Source of the DNA: Megasphaera paucivorans
GTDB taxonomy: Bacteria > Bacillota > Negativicutes > Veillonellales > Megasphaeraceae
DNA: 64,000 nt
Assembly (NCBI RefSeq): GCF_900103535.1
Contig: NZ_FNHQ01000007.1
Location: 49,379 to 113,378 of the forward strand
Direction: 5' to 3'
Below, piece by piece: positions 45,751 through 54,022 of this stretch. A program made the translations under genes and the position numbers. Position 1 is the stretch's first letter, and each line of letters starts with the position of its first letter. Under the pieces are notes generated by a model, which was given only the letters and a program-made list of their open reading frames with translations, was not told the DNA's origin and searched no databases.

Positions 45751-46586
45751 TGATTAAACGGTTACCGCGGCTTGTAGGCCTTGTTTTTGGTTCATTAATA
45801 TATACCATCGGATTAGATGTTTTTCTAGTGCCAAATCAAGTTATTGATGGAGGAGTTGTCGGTTTGTCGCTTATGGCAGCTCATGTTACCGGTATCAGTT
45901 TCAGTGTTTTTATTGTACTTTTGAATATACCGTTTTTTGTTATTGGATATAAGCACATAGGTGCCTATTTTACAGGCTTTTCTTTATTTTCTGTATTATG
46001 GCTGGCTGTGTGGAATCAAGTCATTCATTTTCATCCGCTGACCTATGATCCTTTTTTGTCAACTGTATTCGGCGGCATTATTATTGGCCTTGGGGTGGGA
46101 CTTATTATCCGCTGGGGTGGGTCCTTGGACGGGACAGAAATATTGGCTATTATTGCAGACCGAAAGTCACCTTTTTCTGTAGGCGAGATTATTATGTTCT
46201 TTAATTTTTTCATTTTAGGTTGTTCGGGATTTGTTTTTTCTTGGGACAGTGCGATGTATTCTTTAGTGGCATATTTTATTGCTTATAAAATGATTGATAT
46301 TGTAACGAATGGTCTTGACGAATCGAAAGGATTGCTCATTGTTACGGGAAAGCACGATGAAGTAGCTCATTGTATTACCCATGAATTAGGAAGAGCCGTT
46401 ACGCTGCTTAACGGGGAAGGCGCATATAAACGAGAAAAAACAAAAATCTTATATGCGGTGGTTTCTCGTTTGGAAATCATGAAATTGCGCAATGCTGTCA
46501 GTGATGTTGATCCCGATGCTTTTATTTCTATTTTTGATATTCGGGAAGCTCACGGCGGATTGTTTAAACACAGAAAAACACATTGA
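45750..46586 (+). CDS. YitT family membrane protein
   Basis: The 278-residue protein has five or six membrane segments (LVGLVFGSLIYTIGLDVFLVP, FSVFIVLLNIPFFVIGY and others) with GGVVGLS and the GGSLDGTEILA motif of YitT/DUF161 proteins, and a cytoplasmic C-terminal DUF2179 domain (ESKGLLIVTGKHDEVAHCI and GEGAYKREKTKILYAVV). Function is unknown for the family; transport of a small solute is often suggested. It begins at the stop of the preceding gene. Confidence 0.9.
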   Translation: MIKRLPRLVGLVFGSLIYTIGLDVFLVPNQVIDGGVVGLSLMAAHVTGISFSVFIVLLNIPFFVIGYKHIGAYFTGFSLFSVLWLAVWNQVIHFHPLTYDPFLSTVFGGIIIGLGVGLIIRWGGSLDGTEILAIIADRKSPFSVGEIIMFFNFFILGCSGFVFSWDSAMYSLVAYFIAYKMIDIVTNGLDESKGLLIVTGKHDEVAHCITHELGRAVTLLNGEGAYKREKTKILYAVVSRLEIMKLRNAVSDVDPDAFISIFDIREAHGGLFKHRKTH

Positions 46587-46597
46587 TGTTTCAGATG

Positions 46598-46625
46598 TTG
46601 ACATTATTGGTAGATTTGCTATCAT
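46598..46625 (+). promoter_or_regulatory. Promoter of the PC4/YdbC gene
   Basis: TTGACA (46598-46603) and TATCAT (46620-46625) are 16 bases apart, following directly on the YitT stop. Confidence 0.7.
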
Positions 46626-46729
46626 ATATACTAAGTTTTATTTATATATAAATAAAATATGGTAGGGCACATTATTGAGATATGCTTTACTACAAATTTG
46701 GGATAATTCCCTTGCAGGAGGAAATAATA

Positions 46730-46960
46730 ATGGCACAGTTGAATTTTAATATTGAAGATGTATGTGGTACCTTATCAGAAAATAAAGATGGCTGGCGTAA
46801 AGAACTAACCTTTATTAGTTGGAATAATCGTGCGCCTAAATTTGATCTTAGATCGTGGGATCCCGATTATCAGGCGATGACGAAAGGAATTACTATGACC
46901 AAAGAAGAGGTCATGAAATTGCGGGATGTTTTAAACGAAATGGATTTTGATAAATATTAA
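46730..46960 (+). CDS. YdbC/PC4-like single-stranded DNA-binding protein
   Basis: The 76-residue protein matches the bacterial YdbC/PC4 family: FNIEDVCGTLSENKDGWRKELTFISWNNRAPKFDLR includes the GWxKELxxxSWN and KFDLRxW motifs. Family members bind single-stranded nucleic acid like the eukaryotic coactivator PC4. The ATG at 46730 follows AGGAGG; an in-frame ATG at 46682 is less likely. It is a single-gene unit with its own promoter and a strong terminator. Confidence 0.9.
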   Translation: MAQLNFNIEDVCGTLSENKDGWRKELTFISWNNRAPKFDLRSWDPDYQAMTKGITMTKEEVMKLRDVLNEMDFDKY

Positions 46961-46971
46961 AGGCGTATTGC

Positions 46972-47022
46972 ATATGCTTTCGGGAGTTTGAATAGGAAAT
47001 ATCTTCGAAAGCATATTTTTTT
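46972..47022 (+). terminator. Intrinsic terminator after ydbC-like gene
   Basis: ATATGCTTTCG (46972-46982) and CGAAAGCATAT (47006-47016) form an 11-bp stem with a 23-base loop, followed by T residues to 47022. Confidence 0.85.
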
Positions 47023-47068
47023 ATGAAAGGATATTCTTGTCATCTTTTGATTATATTTTTTCCTATAC

Positions 47069-47097
47069 TTGCCAAACATCTTAAAACATTATATAAT
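47069..47097 (+). promoter_or_regulatory. Promoter of the fapR-fab operon
   Basis: TTGCCA (47069-47074) and a perfect TATAAT (47092-47097) are 17 bases apart. A FapR-type inverted repeat lies just after the -10 box, where bound repressor would block RNA polymerase. Confidence 0.8.
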
Positions 47098-47112
47098 TTG
47101 TTGTACGTACTA

Positions 47113-47129
47113 TTAGTACTTGGTCATAA
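47113..47129 (+). promoter_or_regulatory. Candidate FapR operator
   Basis: TTAGTACTTGGTCATAA (47113-47129) is a 17-base imperfect inverted repeat (left half TTAGTAC, right half reading TTATGAC on the other strand) that resembles the TTAGTAC-type FapR site described in Bacillus. It lies 15 bases after the -10 box of the fapR promoter. FapR releases such sites when bound to malonyl-CoA or malonyl-ACP. Confidence 0.72.
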
Positions 47130-47147
47130 TTCAAAGGATGATATAAT

Positions 47148-47690
47148 ATGGTTCGTATAGCAAGGGAAAAACGGCATACGCTGTTAAAAAAACGAATAGA
47201 AGAAAATCCTTTCATCAACGATGAAGAACTGGCTGAGGAATTTTCTGTCAGTATAGCTACGATACGTTTGGATCGGATGGCCTTGGGTATACCGGAATTA
47301 CGTATACGCATCAAGCAGCGTGCACAGGCATCTTTGCCGCAGCACCATTTAGTGCAGGTTGTGGGAGAATTGGTGGATTGTATTGTGGGTAAAAGCGCAC
47401 TTTCCATTTTAACTGCAACAGAAGATATGGTTGACTCGGCACATATTGTCCAATCTCAATTTTTATATGCGCAAGCCAATTCATTGACCAGAGCCGTACT
47501 TAATTTACCCGTGTGTATAACAACTGTTGGAAATATTAAATATAAACAACCTGTGACCGTAGGTGATAAATTGGTTGCAAAAGCGGAAGTCATAAGGCAG
47601 CGGGATCAGAAATATTATGTATGGGTAACGATTCGAAAAAAAGCGAAGGAAGTATTCCGAGCAAAATTCATCATGGAATCATTGGAATAA
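47148..47690 (+). CDS. fapR: Fatty acid biosynthesis transcriptional repressor FapR
   Basis: FapR represses fatty acid and phospholipid genes and is induced by malonyl-CoA/malonyl-ACP. The N-terminal helix-turn-helix (NPFINDEELAEEFSVSIATIRLDR) is followed by a hot-dog ligand domain (HHLVQVVGELVDCIVGKSALSIL, and QSQFLYAQANSLTRAVL). The length of 180 residues is typical. It heads the operon it should control, and a FapR-like box lies in its promoter. Its stop is 13 bases before plsX. Confidence 0.95.
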   Translation: MVRIAREKRHTLLKKRIEENPFINDEELAEEFSVSIATIRLDRMALGIPELRIRIKQRAQASLPQHHLVQVVGELVDCIVGKSALSILTATEDMVDSAHIVQSQFLYAQANSLTRAVLNLPVCITTVGNIKYKQPVTVGDKLVAKAEVIRQRDQKYYVWVTIRKKAKEVFRAKFIMESLE

Positions 47691-47703
47691 TGGAGTGGTA
47701 ATA

Positions 47704-48729
47704 ATGAAAATAGCGGTAGATGCTATGGGCGGCGATTATGCACCGGAGGAGATCGTTCTGGGTGCTATTGATGCCGTTAAGACATATAAGTATGATGTAG
47801 TTCTTGTAGGCGATCAAGATAGAATCAGAGAAGTCATGGCCCAATACGGAGCGACGGAGAGCAATCGGCTGACCATTGTTCAAGCCAGTCAGGTTATCGA
47901 AATGGGAGAACATCCGGCACAAGCTATTCGCAAGAAAAAAGATGCATCCATTGTGGTGGCGACTAAACTGGTTAAGCAAGGCGAGTGTGATGCTGTAGTA
48001 GCCCCGGGCAGTACAGGGGCAGCTGTTACGGCGGCTCTTTTAGGTTTGGGACGCATTCCGGGAATAGAACGCCCCAGCATTGCGACACCGATTCCTTCCA
48101 AAGAGGGAATTACCGTGTTGCTTGATTCCGGAGCGAATGCGAATAGTAAACCGAAGCATTTGGTAGAAGGGGCTATTATGGGATACCACTACGCAAAATA
48201 TATTTTAGGTATTTCTAATCCTACCGTAGGCCTTCTTAATATCGGGGAGGAAGATTCCAAAGGGAATGAAGTGGCACAAGCTACATATCCGTTGCTGGAG
48301 AAATTGAAAACAATTTCTTTCTATGGCAATGTGGAAGGCCGCGACATACCGGAAGGAACAGTTGATGTCGTTGTTTGCGATGGTTTTGTTGGGAATGTAA
48401 TCTTGAAATTTGGCGAAGGAATGGCGCTATTTATTATTCGCTTAGTCAAGGATACGATAAAAGAAAGTGGGTTTATTGCTAAATTGGGTGCTTTGGCGGT
48501 ACTACCGGTTTTAAAGGCACTGAAGAAAAGATTAGATTACACGGAATACGGCGGTGCACCGCTTTTAGGCGTCAACGGTAGTTTTATTATTTGTCATGGC
48601 AGCTCCAAGGCCAAAGCTATTAAGAATGCAATCCGCGTGGCTGGAGAATTAGTAGAACAGGATGTTGTCGGGCATATTCGCAGCAGCATGGAGGAAGAAA
48701 GGGTTGAAGAATATGGGAATGAAAGTTAG
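47704..48729 (+). CDS. plsX: Phosphate acyltransferase PlsX
   Basis: PlsX makes acyl-phosphate from acyl-ACP, the substrate of PlsY at 6.8 kb. The N-terminus IAVDAMGGDYAPEEIV and the motif GEHPAQAIRKKKDASIV are diagnostic, with GSTGAAVTAALLGLGRI and GAPLLGVNG later. ATG 47704 gives 341 residues; a GTG at 47695 in frame lies within the ribosome site. The 3' end overlaps the proposed fabH start by 17 bases. Confidence 0.96.
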   Translation: MKIAVDAMGGDYAPEEIVLGAIDAVKTYKYDVVLVGDQDRIREVMAQYGATESNRLTIVQASQVIEMGEHPAQAIRKKKDASIVVATKLVKQGECDAVVAPGSTGAAVTAALLGLGRIPGIERPSIATPIPSKEGITVLLDSGANANSKPKHLVEGAIMGYHYAKYILGISNPTVGLLNIGEEDSKGNEVAQATYPLLEKLKTISFYGNVEGRDIPEGTVDVVVCDGFVGNVILKFGEGMALFIIRLVKDTIKESGFIAKLGALAVLPVLKALKKRLDYTEYGGAPLLGVNGSFIICHGSSKAKAIKNAIRVAGELVEQDVVGHIRSSMEEERVEEYGNES

Positions 48730-49708
48730 TCAAGCAGGCTTTCTGGGAACAGGACATTGTGTTCCGGATCAAGTATGGACTAATAAAGATTTAGAAAAAA
48801 TGATGGATACATCTGATGAGTGGATACGTACTCGTACGGGCATTGCACAGCGATATGTCGCACCTAAGGGCGTTAATACCTCTGATTTGGCGACGGGAGC
48901 AGCTAAAAAAGCATTAGAAATGGCTCGTATCAGTGCTAAGGACTTAGATTTGATTATTGTTTGTACATTGACACCAGATAGATCTCTTCCGGCTACTGCT
49001 TGCAAAGTGCAGGCGAATTTAGGGGCGGTAAATGTACCGGCGTTTGATCTAAATGCGGCCTGCTCAGGATTTGTGTATGCGTCTATTATTGCTAAGCAAT
49101 TTATTGAAACAGGATTATATAAGAATATTTTAGTTATTGGTGCAGAAGTTTTAACCCGTGTTATTAATTGGAATGATCGCGGTTCCTGTGTTTTGTTTGG
49201 AGACGGTGCCGGTGCAGCAGTTATTGGCCGGGTTGATGATGGGTATGGCATGTTTGGTACTGATATGGGAGCGCAGGGAGAAGGCGGAAAATATTTAACG
49301 ATTCCTTCCAGCGGAGTAGAAATGCCGCGGACTGATGAAACCATTAAAAATGAATTGGCGTTTGCTCAAATGGATGGCAAGGAAGTATATAAATTTGCTG
49401 TTCATGCTATGCCGGGTGCTGCTGAAAAAGTAATGAAACTATCTGGTTGGACGAGTGATGAAGTGGCAATGTTGATTCCGCATCAAGCGAATCTCCGCAT
49501 TATAGAATCAGCGTCAAAACGTCTTCATATTCCTATGAATAAAATTTTTGTCAATATTCAAAATTATGCAAATACGTCAGGCGCATCTATTCCGATTGCA
49601 ATGGATGAAGCGAACCGGGCAGGACTTCTTCATCGCGGTGATAAAGTCGTTTTGGCTGGTTTTGGTGCTGGTCTTACCTGGGCGGGTTTGGCTATGAAGT
49701 GGTTTTGA
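48713..49708 (+). CDS. fabH: 3-oxoacyl-ACP synthase III
   Basis: FabH condenses acetyl-CoA or a branched acyl-CoA with malonyl-ACP to start fatty acids. The catalytic triad is visible: Cys in DLNAACSGFVYA, His in LIPHQANLRIIE and Asn in NYANTSGASIPIA. GFGAGLTWAG closes the protein. ATG 48713 gives 331 residues; ATG 48719 is equally possible and a longer frame from 48662 would lie in plsX. It belongs to the FapR-controlled operon. Confidence 0.95.
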   Translation: MGMKVSQAGFLGTGHCVPDQVWTNKDLEKMMDTSDEWIRTRTGIAQRYVAPKGVNTSDLATGAAKKALEMARISAKDLDLIIVCTLTPDRSLPATACKVQANLGAVNVPAFDLNAACSGFVYASIIAKQFIETGLYKNILVIGAEVLTRVINWNDRGSCVLFGDGAGAAVIGRVDDGYGMFGTDMGAQGEGGKYLTIPSSGVEMPRTDETIKNELAFAQMDGKEVYKFAVHAMPGAAEKVMKLSGWTSDEVAMLIPHQANLRIIESASKRLHIPMNKIFVNIQNYANTSGASIPIAMDEANRAGLLHRGDKVVLAGFGAGLTWAGLAMKWF

Positions 49709-49723
49709 TAATGAGGTGATATA

Positions 49724-50665
49724 ATGAAGAACGCATTTATTTTTCCGGGCCAGGGTTCGCAAAAAGTAGGTATGATAAAAGATCTTTATGAAGCATACCC
49801 TGTAGTAAAGCATCTTTTTGAAGAAGCAGATGATGCACTTGGCTTTTCACTTACGAAGTTATGTTTTGATGGTCCAGATGAAGATCTTATGATGACCTGC
49901 AACACCCAGCCGGCGATTTTGACAGCGAGTACGGCGTGTGCCCGCGTATTAAAACAAGAAGGATGGGAACCTGATATTGTAGCTGGGCATAGTTTGGGAG
50001 AATATTCGGCTCTTGTTGCATCAGGTGCGTTGCGTTTTGCTGATGCGGTTCGTACGGTACGCCAGCGTGGACAGTTCATGCAGGAAGCAGTTCCTCTGGG
50101 AGAGGGAAGCATGGCCGCTATATTAGGACTTGAAGATAGTAAGATTAAGGAAATTTGTCAAACTGTATCAAATAAAATTGGGCCGGTACAAGCTGTGAAT
50201 TTTAATTGTCCGGGTCAAATCGTTATTGCGGGAGCAGCAAAGGCTGTTGAAACAGCAGCGGATGAATTGAAAGCGGCCGGTGCGAAACGTGCGATCCTGC
50301 TCCATGTCAGTGCGCCATTCCATAGTACGTTAATGGAACCTGCTGCTAAACGACTGGTAGCCGTTCTTGATACGATCCATATTGCCGATGCACAAATTCC
50401 TGTTGTTGCCAATGTGAACGGAGCCGTAGAAACGGCGGCAGATGAAATAAAAGAAGCATTGGTTAAGCAGGCGGCTAGTCCGGTATTGTGGATCGATTGT
50501 GTCAATACCATGATCCAATCTGGGGCTGATGTATTTGTGGAGGTGGGACCAGGCAAGGTTTTGAGCGGGTTTAACCGAAAAATTAATAAAGCAATTCAAA
50601 GCGAAAATGTAGAAGATATATCATCCTTAAAGAAAACACTTGAATTTTTTCAGGGGGTTCGGTAA
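49724..50665 (+). CDS. fabD: Malonyl-CoA:ACP transacylase
   Basis: FabD loads malonate onto ACP. The N-terminal FIFPGQGSQKVGM and the active-site GHSLGEYSALVASGAL (nucleophile Ser) are clear, and VSAPFHSTLM supplies the catalytic His. The 313-residue length is standard. The ATG follows GAGGTG and the stop is one base before fabG. Confidence 0.96.
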   Translation: MKNAFIFPGQGSQKVGMIKDLYEAYPVVKHLFEEADDALGFSLTKLCFDGPDEDLMMTCNTQPAILTASTACARVLKQEGWEPDIVAGHSLGEYSALVASGALRFADAVRTVRQRGQFMQEAVPLGEGSMAAILGLEDSKIKEICQTVSNKIGPVQAVNFNCPGQIVIAGAAKAVETAADELKAAGAKRAILLHVSAPFHSTLMEPAAKRLVAVLDTIHIADAQIPVVANVNGAVETAADEIKEALVKQAASPVLWIDCVNTMIQSGADVFVEVGPGKVLSGFNRKINKAIQSENVEDISSLKKTLEFFQGVR

Positions 50666-50666
50666 A

Positions 50667-51410
50667 ATGCTTTTAACAGGGAAAACAGCGATAGTGACAG
50701 GCGGTTCTCGTGGTATTGGACGGGCGGTTTCATTAGCGTTCGCTCATGAGGGAGCTAATGTGGTTGTCGTTTATGCTGGAAATACAGCAGCTGCAGCAGA
50801 AACACTGCAAATGATCGAAACTGAACCAGGCAAGGCTGTGAGTATACAATGTGATGTTTCCGATGGTGCTGCTGTGGATGCCATGGTAAAACAAGCAAAG
50901 GATATGTTTGGATCTATTGATATTCTAGTCAATAATGCGGGTATTACGCGTGATAATCTTATCATGCGTATGAAAGAAGAAGACTGGAAGCAAGTTTTAG
51001 ATACCAATCTTACCGGAGTGTATCATTGTACAAAAGCTGTATCTAAAATTATGATGAAGCAAAGACAGGGGTCTATCGTAAATTTGACGTCCGTTGTTGG
51101 GATTACCGGCAATGCAGGACAGGCTAATTACGCGGCAGCTAAGGCTGGAGTAATCGGTTTTACAAAATCGATAGCCAAGGAACTGGCGTCGAGAAATATT
51201 CGGGCTAATGCAGTTGCTCCTGGATGTATAGATACTGATATGACTGCGGTTCTGAATGATTCTGTGAAAGAAGATATGATAAAAACAATTCCGCTGGGAC
51301 GTGTAGCTGAGCCTGAAGAAGTGGCAAAAGCTGTATTGTTTCTGGCGTCAGATTGTGCCAGTTATATTACCGGTCAGGTGTTACAAGTTGATGGCGGCAT
51401 GGTAATGTAA
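50667..51410 (+). CDS. fabG: 3-oxoacyl-ACP reductase
   Basis: FabG reduces beta-ketoacyl-ACP with NADPH. It is a classical short-chain dehydrogenase: NADPH site VTGGSRGIGRAV, NNAGITRDN, the catalytic Ser region NLTSVVGITGNAGQ, and YAAAKAG for the Tyr and Lys. ATG 50667 gives 247 residues after a GGGGG site; the longer in-frame start at 50640 overlaps fabD. It lies before acpP, the usual order. Confidence 0.96.
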   Translation: MLLTGKTAIVTGGSRGIGRAVSLAFAHEGANVVVVYAGNTAAAAETLQMIETEPGKAVSIQCDVSDGAAVDAMVKQAKDMFGSIDILVNNAGITRDNLIMRMKEEDWKQVLDTNLTGVYHCTKAVSKIMMKQRQGSIVNLTSVVGITGNAGQANYAAAKAGVIGFTKSIAKELASRNIRANAVAPGCIDTDMTAVLNDSVKEDMIKTIPLGRVAEPEEVAKAVLFLASDCASYITGQVLQVDGGMVM

Positions 51411-51444
51411 GTATATATGGATCATTGAAAGGGGGTGAATGGAA

Positions 51445-51690
51445 ATGAGTGAAGAAGCTACTTTTGAAAAGGTTAAAGGCATCGTTGTCGAACAGCTGGG
51501 TGTTGACGAAAAAGAAGTCAAGATGGAAGCTGCTTACATTGATGATTTGGGCGCTGATTCCTTAGATATTGTTGAACTTATCATGGCTTTCGAAGAAGAA
51601 TTCAATATCGAAATCCCTGATGATGTCGCAGAAAAGATCAAAACCGTTAAGGATACGGTTGATTATATCGAAAAGGAAAAGAAAGCCTAA
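51445..51690 (+). CDS. acpP: Acyl carrier protein
   Basis: ACP carries growing acyl chains on a 4'-phosphopantetheine arm attached to the Ser in [13 protein letters not shown] (near residue 38). The acidic four-helix protein of 81 residues is of typical size. ATG 51445 is preferred, seven bases after AAAGGGGGTGA; ATG 51439 overlaps that site. The strong ribosome site and a downstream hairpin fit the high level at which ACP is normally made. Confidence 0.97.
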   Translation: MSEEATFEKVKGIVVEQLGVDEKEVKMEAAYIDDLGADSLDIVELIMAFEEEFNIEIPDDVAEKIKTVKDTVDYIEKEKKA

Positions 51691-51708
51691 GCATGCAATA
51701 ATGGCCGA

Positions 51709-51734
51709 AAAGGGGAAGGTAACACTTCCCCTTT
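51709..51734 (+). other. Hairpin between acpP and fabK
   Basis: AAAGGGGAAG (51709-51718) and CTTCCCCTTT (51725-51734) form a 10-bp stem with a six-base loop, but no T run follows. It could be a leaky terminator or an RNA-stabilising element that raises acpP over the downstream fabK and fabF. Confidence 0.55.
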
Positions 51735-51762
51735 GATGGCATCTTGAATGGAGGAAAACATA

Positions 51763-52719
51763 TTGAAGCTGCCAGAATTAAAGATAGGTAAGCTTGTGGC
51801 AAGGATACCAATTATACAAGGCGGAATGGCTATTCGTTTATCTACCGCTAGACTAGCCGCTGCTGTAGCTAATGAAGGCGGTATAGGTCTCATAGCGGCA
51901 TCAGGTATGCCTTTTGATGAATTACGATATGAAATACGTCTGGCTAAAAAGCTAGCTCCCAATGGAATCATTGGAATAAATGCAATGGTAGCAGCTCGAG
52001 AGTTCAAAGGGCTTGTTACTACCTCAATTGAAGAAGGAATCGATCTAGTGGTAGCAGGAGCAGGCTTTTCCCGCGACATGTTTAGTTGGGGCAAAGAATC
52101 AGGTACGCCTATTGTTCCGATTGTGTCTTCTGCAAAACTAGCTAAAATATCTCAATCCCTGGGTGCTGCCGCTGTTGTAGTTGAAGGAGCGGAAGCAGGC
52201 GGGCATTTGGGAACAAACCGTTCGAGCCGGCTCATTGTACCGGAAGTGCGGGCGGCTGTTGATATTCCCGTCATTGGTGCGGGAGGAGTGCTTCATGGTG
52301 AAGATATCGCAGAAATGTTTAGACTAGGGGCTAACGGTGTTCAAATGGGAAGCCGTTTTGCTGCTAGTGTGGAATCTAATGGTTCAGAAGAATTGAAAAA
52401 AGTGTATCTTCGTGCTAATAATCCAGAGGATTTTGTTTTGATACACAGTCCTGTAGGACTTCCTGGACAGGCAATTCGTACTCCTTTTTCGGAACGTATC
52501 CTGTTAGGAACCGCGCAGAAGCCAATAAAATGTGACGGCTGCTTAAAAAAATGCAGCCATAAATATTGTATTATTCGGGCACTTACGCGGGCACAGCAGG
52601 GGGATATAGAAACAGGTCTTGTCTTTTCCGGCCGGCGTATGCAGGAAATACACGATATTTTATCGGTCAAAGAAATATTTGCATACCTTAAGCGAGAATT
52701 GGATGAAATTCCCGATTAA
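51763..52719 (+). CDS. fabK: Enoyl-ACP reductase II (FabK)
   Basis: FabK is the flavin-dependent enoyl-ACP reductase that replaces FabI in several Firmicutes. It has the nitronate-monooxygenase-like TIM barrel with PIIQGGMAIRLSTARLAAAVANEGG, VEGAEAGGHLG and the FMN-phosphate region GAGGVLHGEDI/GANGVQMGSRF. The C-terminus carries a Cys-rich segment CDGCLKKCSHKYC, as in clostridial relatives. TTG 51763 is the start: GGAGG at 51750-51754 lies inside the alternative frame from ATG 51748. The protein has 318 residues. Confidence 0.92.
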   Translation: MKLPELKIGKLVARIPIIQGGMAIRLSTARLAAAVANEGGIGLIAASGMPFDELRYEIRLAKKLAPNGIIGINAMVAAREFKGLVTTSIEEGIDLVVAGAGFSRDMFSWGKESGTPIVPIVSSAKLAKISQSLGAAAVVVEGAEAGGHLGTNRSSRLIVPEVRAAVDIPVIGAGGVLHGEDIAEMFRLGANGVQMGSRFAASVESNGSEELKKVYLRANNPEDFVLIHSPVGLPGQAIRTPFSERILLGTAQKPIKCDGCLKKCSHKYCIIRALTRAQQGDIETGLVFSGRRMQEIHDILSVKEIFAYLKRELDEIPD

Positions 52720-52743
52720 ATTTTAATTAATGAGGTGAATACT

Positions 52744-54003
52744 TTGGAAAAACGTGCAGTAATTACAGGCTTGGGCGTTATTTCTCCAGTCGGTAATGGC
52801 AAAGATACATTTTGGAATGCTTTGATTACCGGACAGAACGGAATCGCGCCCATCACTCACTTTGATACAACGGAATATTCCGCGCGAATTGCCGGCGAGG
52901 TAAAGAACTTTGACCCGGCAGATTATGGTATTGACAGAAAAGAAGCCCGGCATATGGATATATCTACACAATATGCGGTTGCGGCGGCTAAATTGGCTCT
53001 GGATGATTCCGGTATTAATTTAGAACAAGAAAACCGGGACCGCATTGGCACTATGGTAGGCACGGGAATCGGTGGAATGGAAACTCTGCACAATCTTTAT
53101 AAAGGATTGTTTGAAAAGGGCCCATCTCGTGTCAATCCTTTTGTGGTTCCTAAAATGATTGCTAACATGGCTGCTGGGCAGGTATCTATTGTTTTTGGAC
53201 TTCATGGTCATTGTGCCAGTATAGCGACCGCTTGTGCTACTGGTACCAACTCTATTGGAGATGCGTACCGCATGATTCAGCGCGGTGAACTTGACGCAGT
53301 GGTAGCGGGTGGTACGGAAGCTACAGTTTCCCCAGGTGCTGTCGCTGGGTTTGCGGCAATGAAGGCTCTTAGTACACGAAATGATGATCCTGAACATGCA
53401 TCTCGGCCATTTGATAAAGAACGTGATGGATTTGTAATGGGTGAAGGTGCCGGTATTGTTATTTTGGAAGAATTAGAACATGCTATTAAACGCGGTGCGC
53501 ATATCTATTGCGAAATTGGTGGTTACGGCAGTAATGCGGACGCATATCATATTACGGCGCCTGCTCCCGAAGGTGTTTATCAGGCTAAATGTATGCAGTT
53601 AGCAGTTGATGATGCGGGTATCAAGCCGGAAGAAGTAAATTATGTCAACGCCCATGGCACGTCTACTCATTTGAATGATCTTAATGAATCCTTGGCGATA
53701 GCTAAAGTGTTTGGCGAACATGCCAAAGATATGTTTGTTAGTTCGACAAAATCCATGACCGGTCATTTGCTGGGAGCTGCCGGTGCCATTGAAGCAATTG
53801 CTTGTGCAATGACGATTGAACAGGGAAAGGTCCATCCTACCATTAATTGTGATGAACCGGAAGATGAGCTTAAGGTATTAGGATTGAATTACGTACAAGG
53901 AAATAAAGCAATAGATGCCAATATCGACGTAGCGATATCTAACTCTTTTGGTTTTGGCGGCCATAATGCAACGCTGTTATTTAAAAAATATTCGGAAAAT
54001 TAA
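52744..54003 (+). CDS. fabF: 3-oxoacyl-ACP synthase II
   Basis: FabF elongates acyl-ACP with malonyl-ACP. The Cys-His-His triad is visible: Cys in SIATACATGTNSIG, His in NAHGTSTHLND and His in STKSMTGHLLGAAGAIE. The C-terminal FGFGGHNATLLF is typical. TTG 52744 is the probable start because TGAGGTGA (52730-52737) overlaps the alternative GTG 52735. The product has 419 residues. The rnc gene follows 19 bases later. Confidence 0.96.
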   Translation: MEKRAVITGLGVISPVGNGKDTFWNALITGQNGIAPITHFDTTEYSARIAGEVKNFDPADYGIDRKEARHMDISTQYAVAAAKLALDDSGINLEQENRDRIGTMVGTGIGGMETLHNLYKGLFEKGPSRVNPFVVPKMIANMAAGQVSIVFGLHGHCASIATACATGTNSIGDAYRMIQRGELDAVVAGGTEATVSPGAVAGFAAMKALSTRNDDPEHASRPFDKERDGFVMGEGAGIVILEELEHAIKRGAHIYCEIGGYGSNADAYHITAPAPEGVYQAKCMQLAVDDAGIKPEEVNYVNAHGTSTHLNDLNESLAIAKVFGEHAKDMFVSSTKSMTGHLLGAAGAIEAIACAMTIEQGKVHPTINCDEPEDELKVLGLNYVQGNKAIDANIDVAISNSFGFGGHNATLLFKKYSEN

Positions 54004-54022
54004 TTGAGAAGACTGATGGCTG

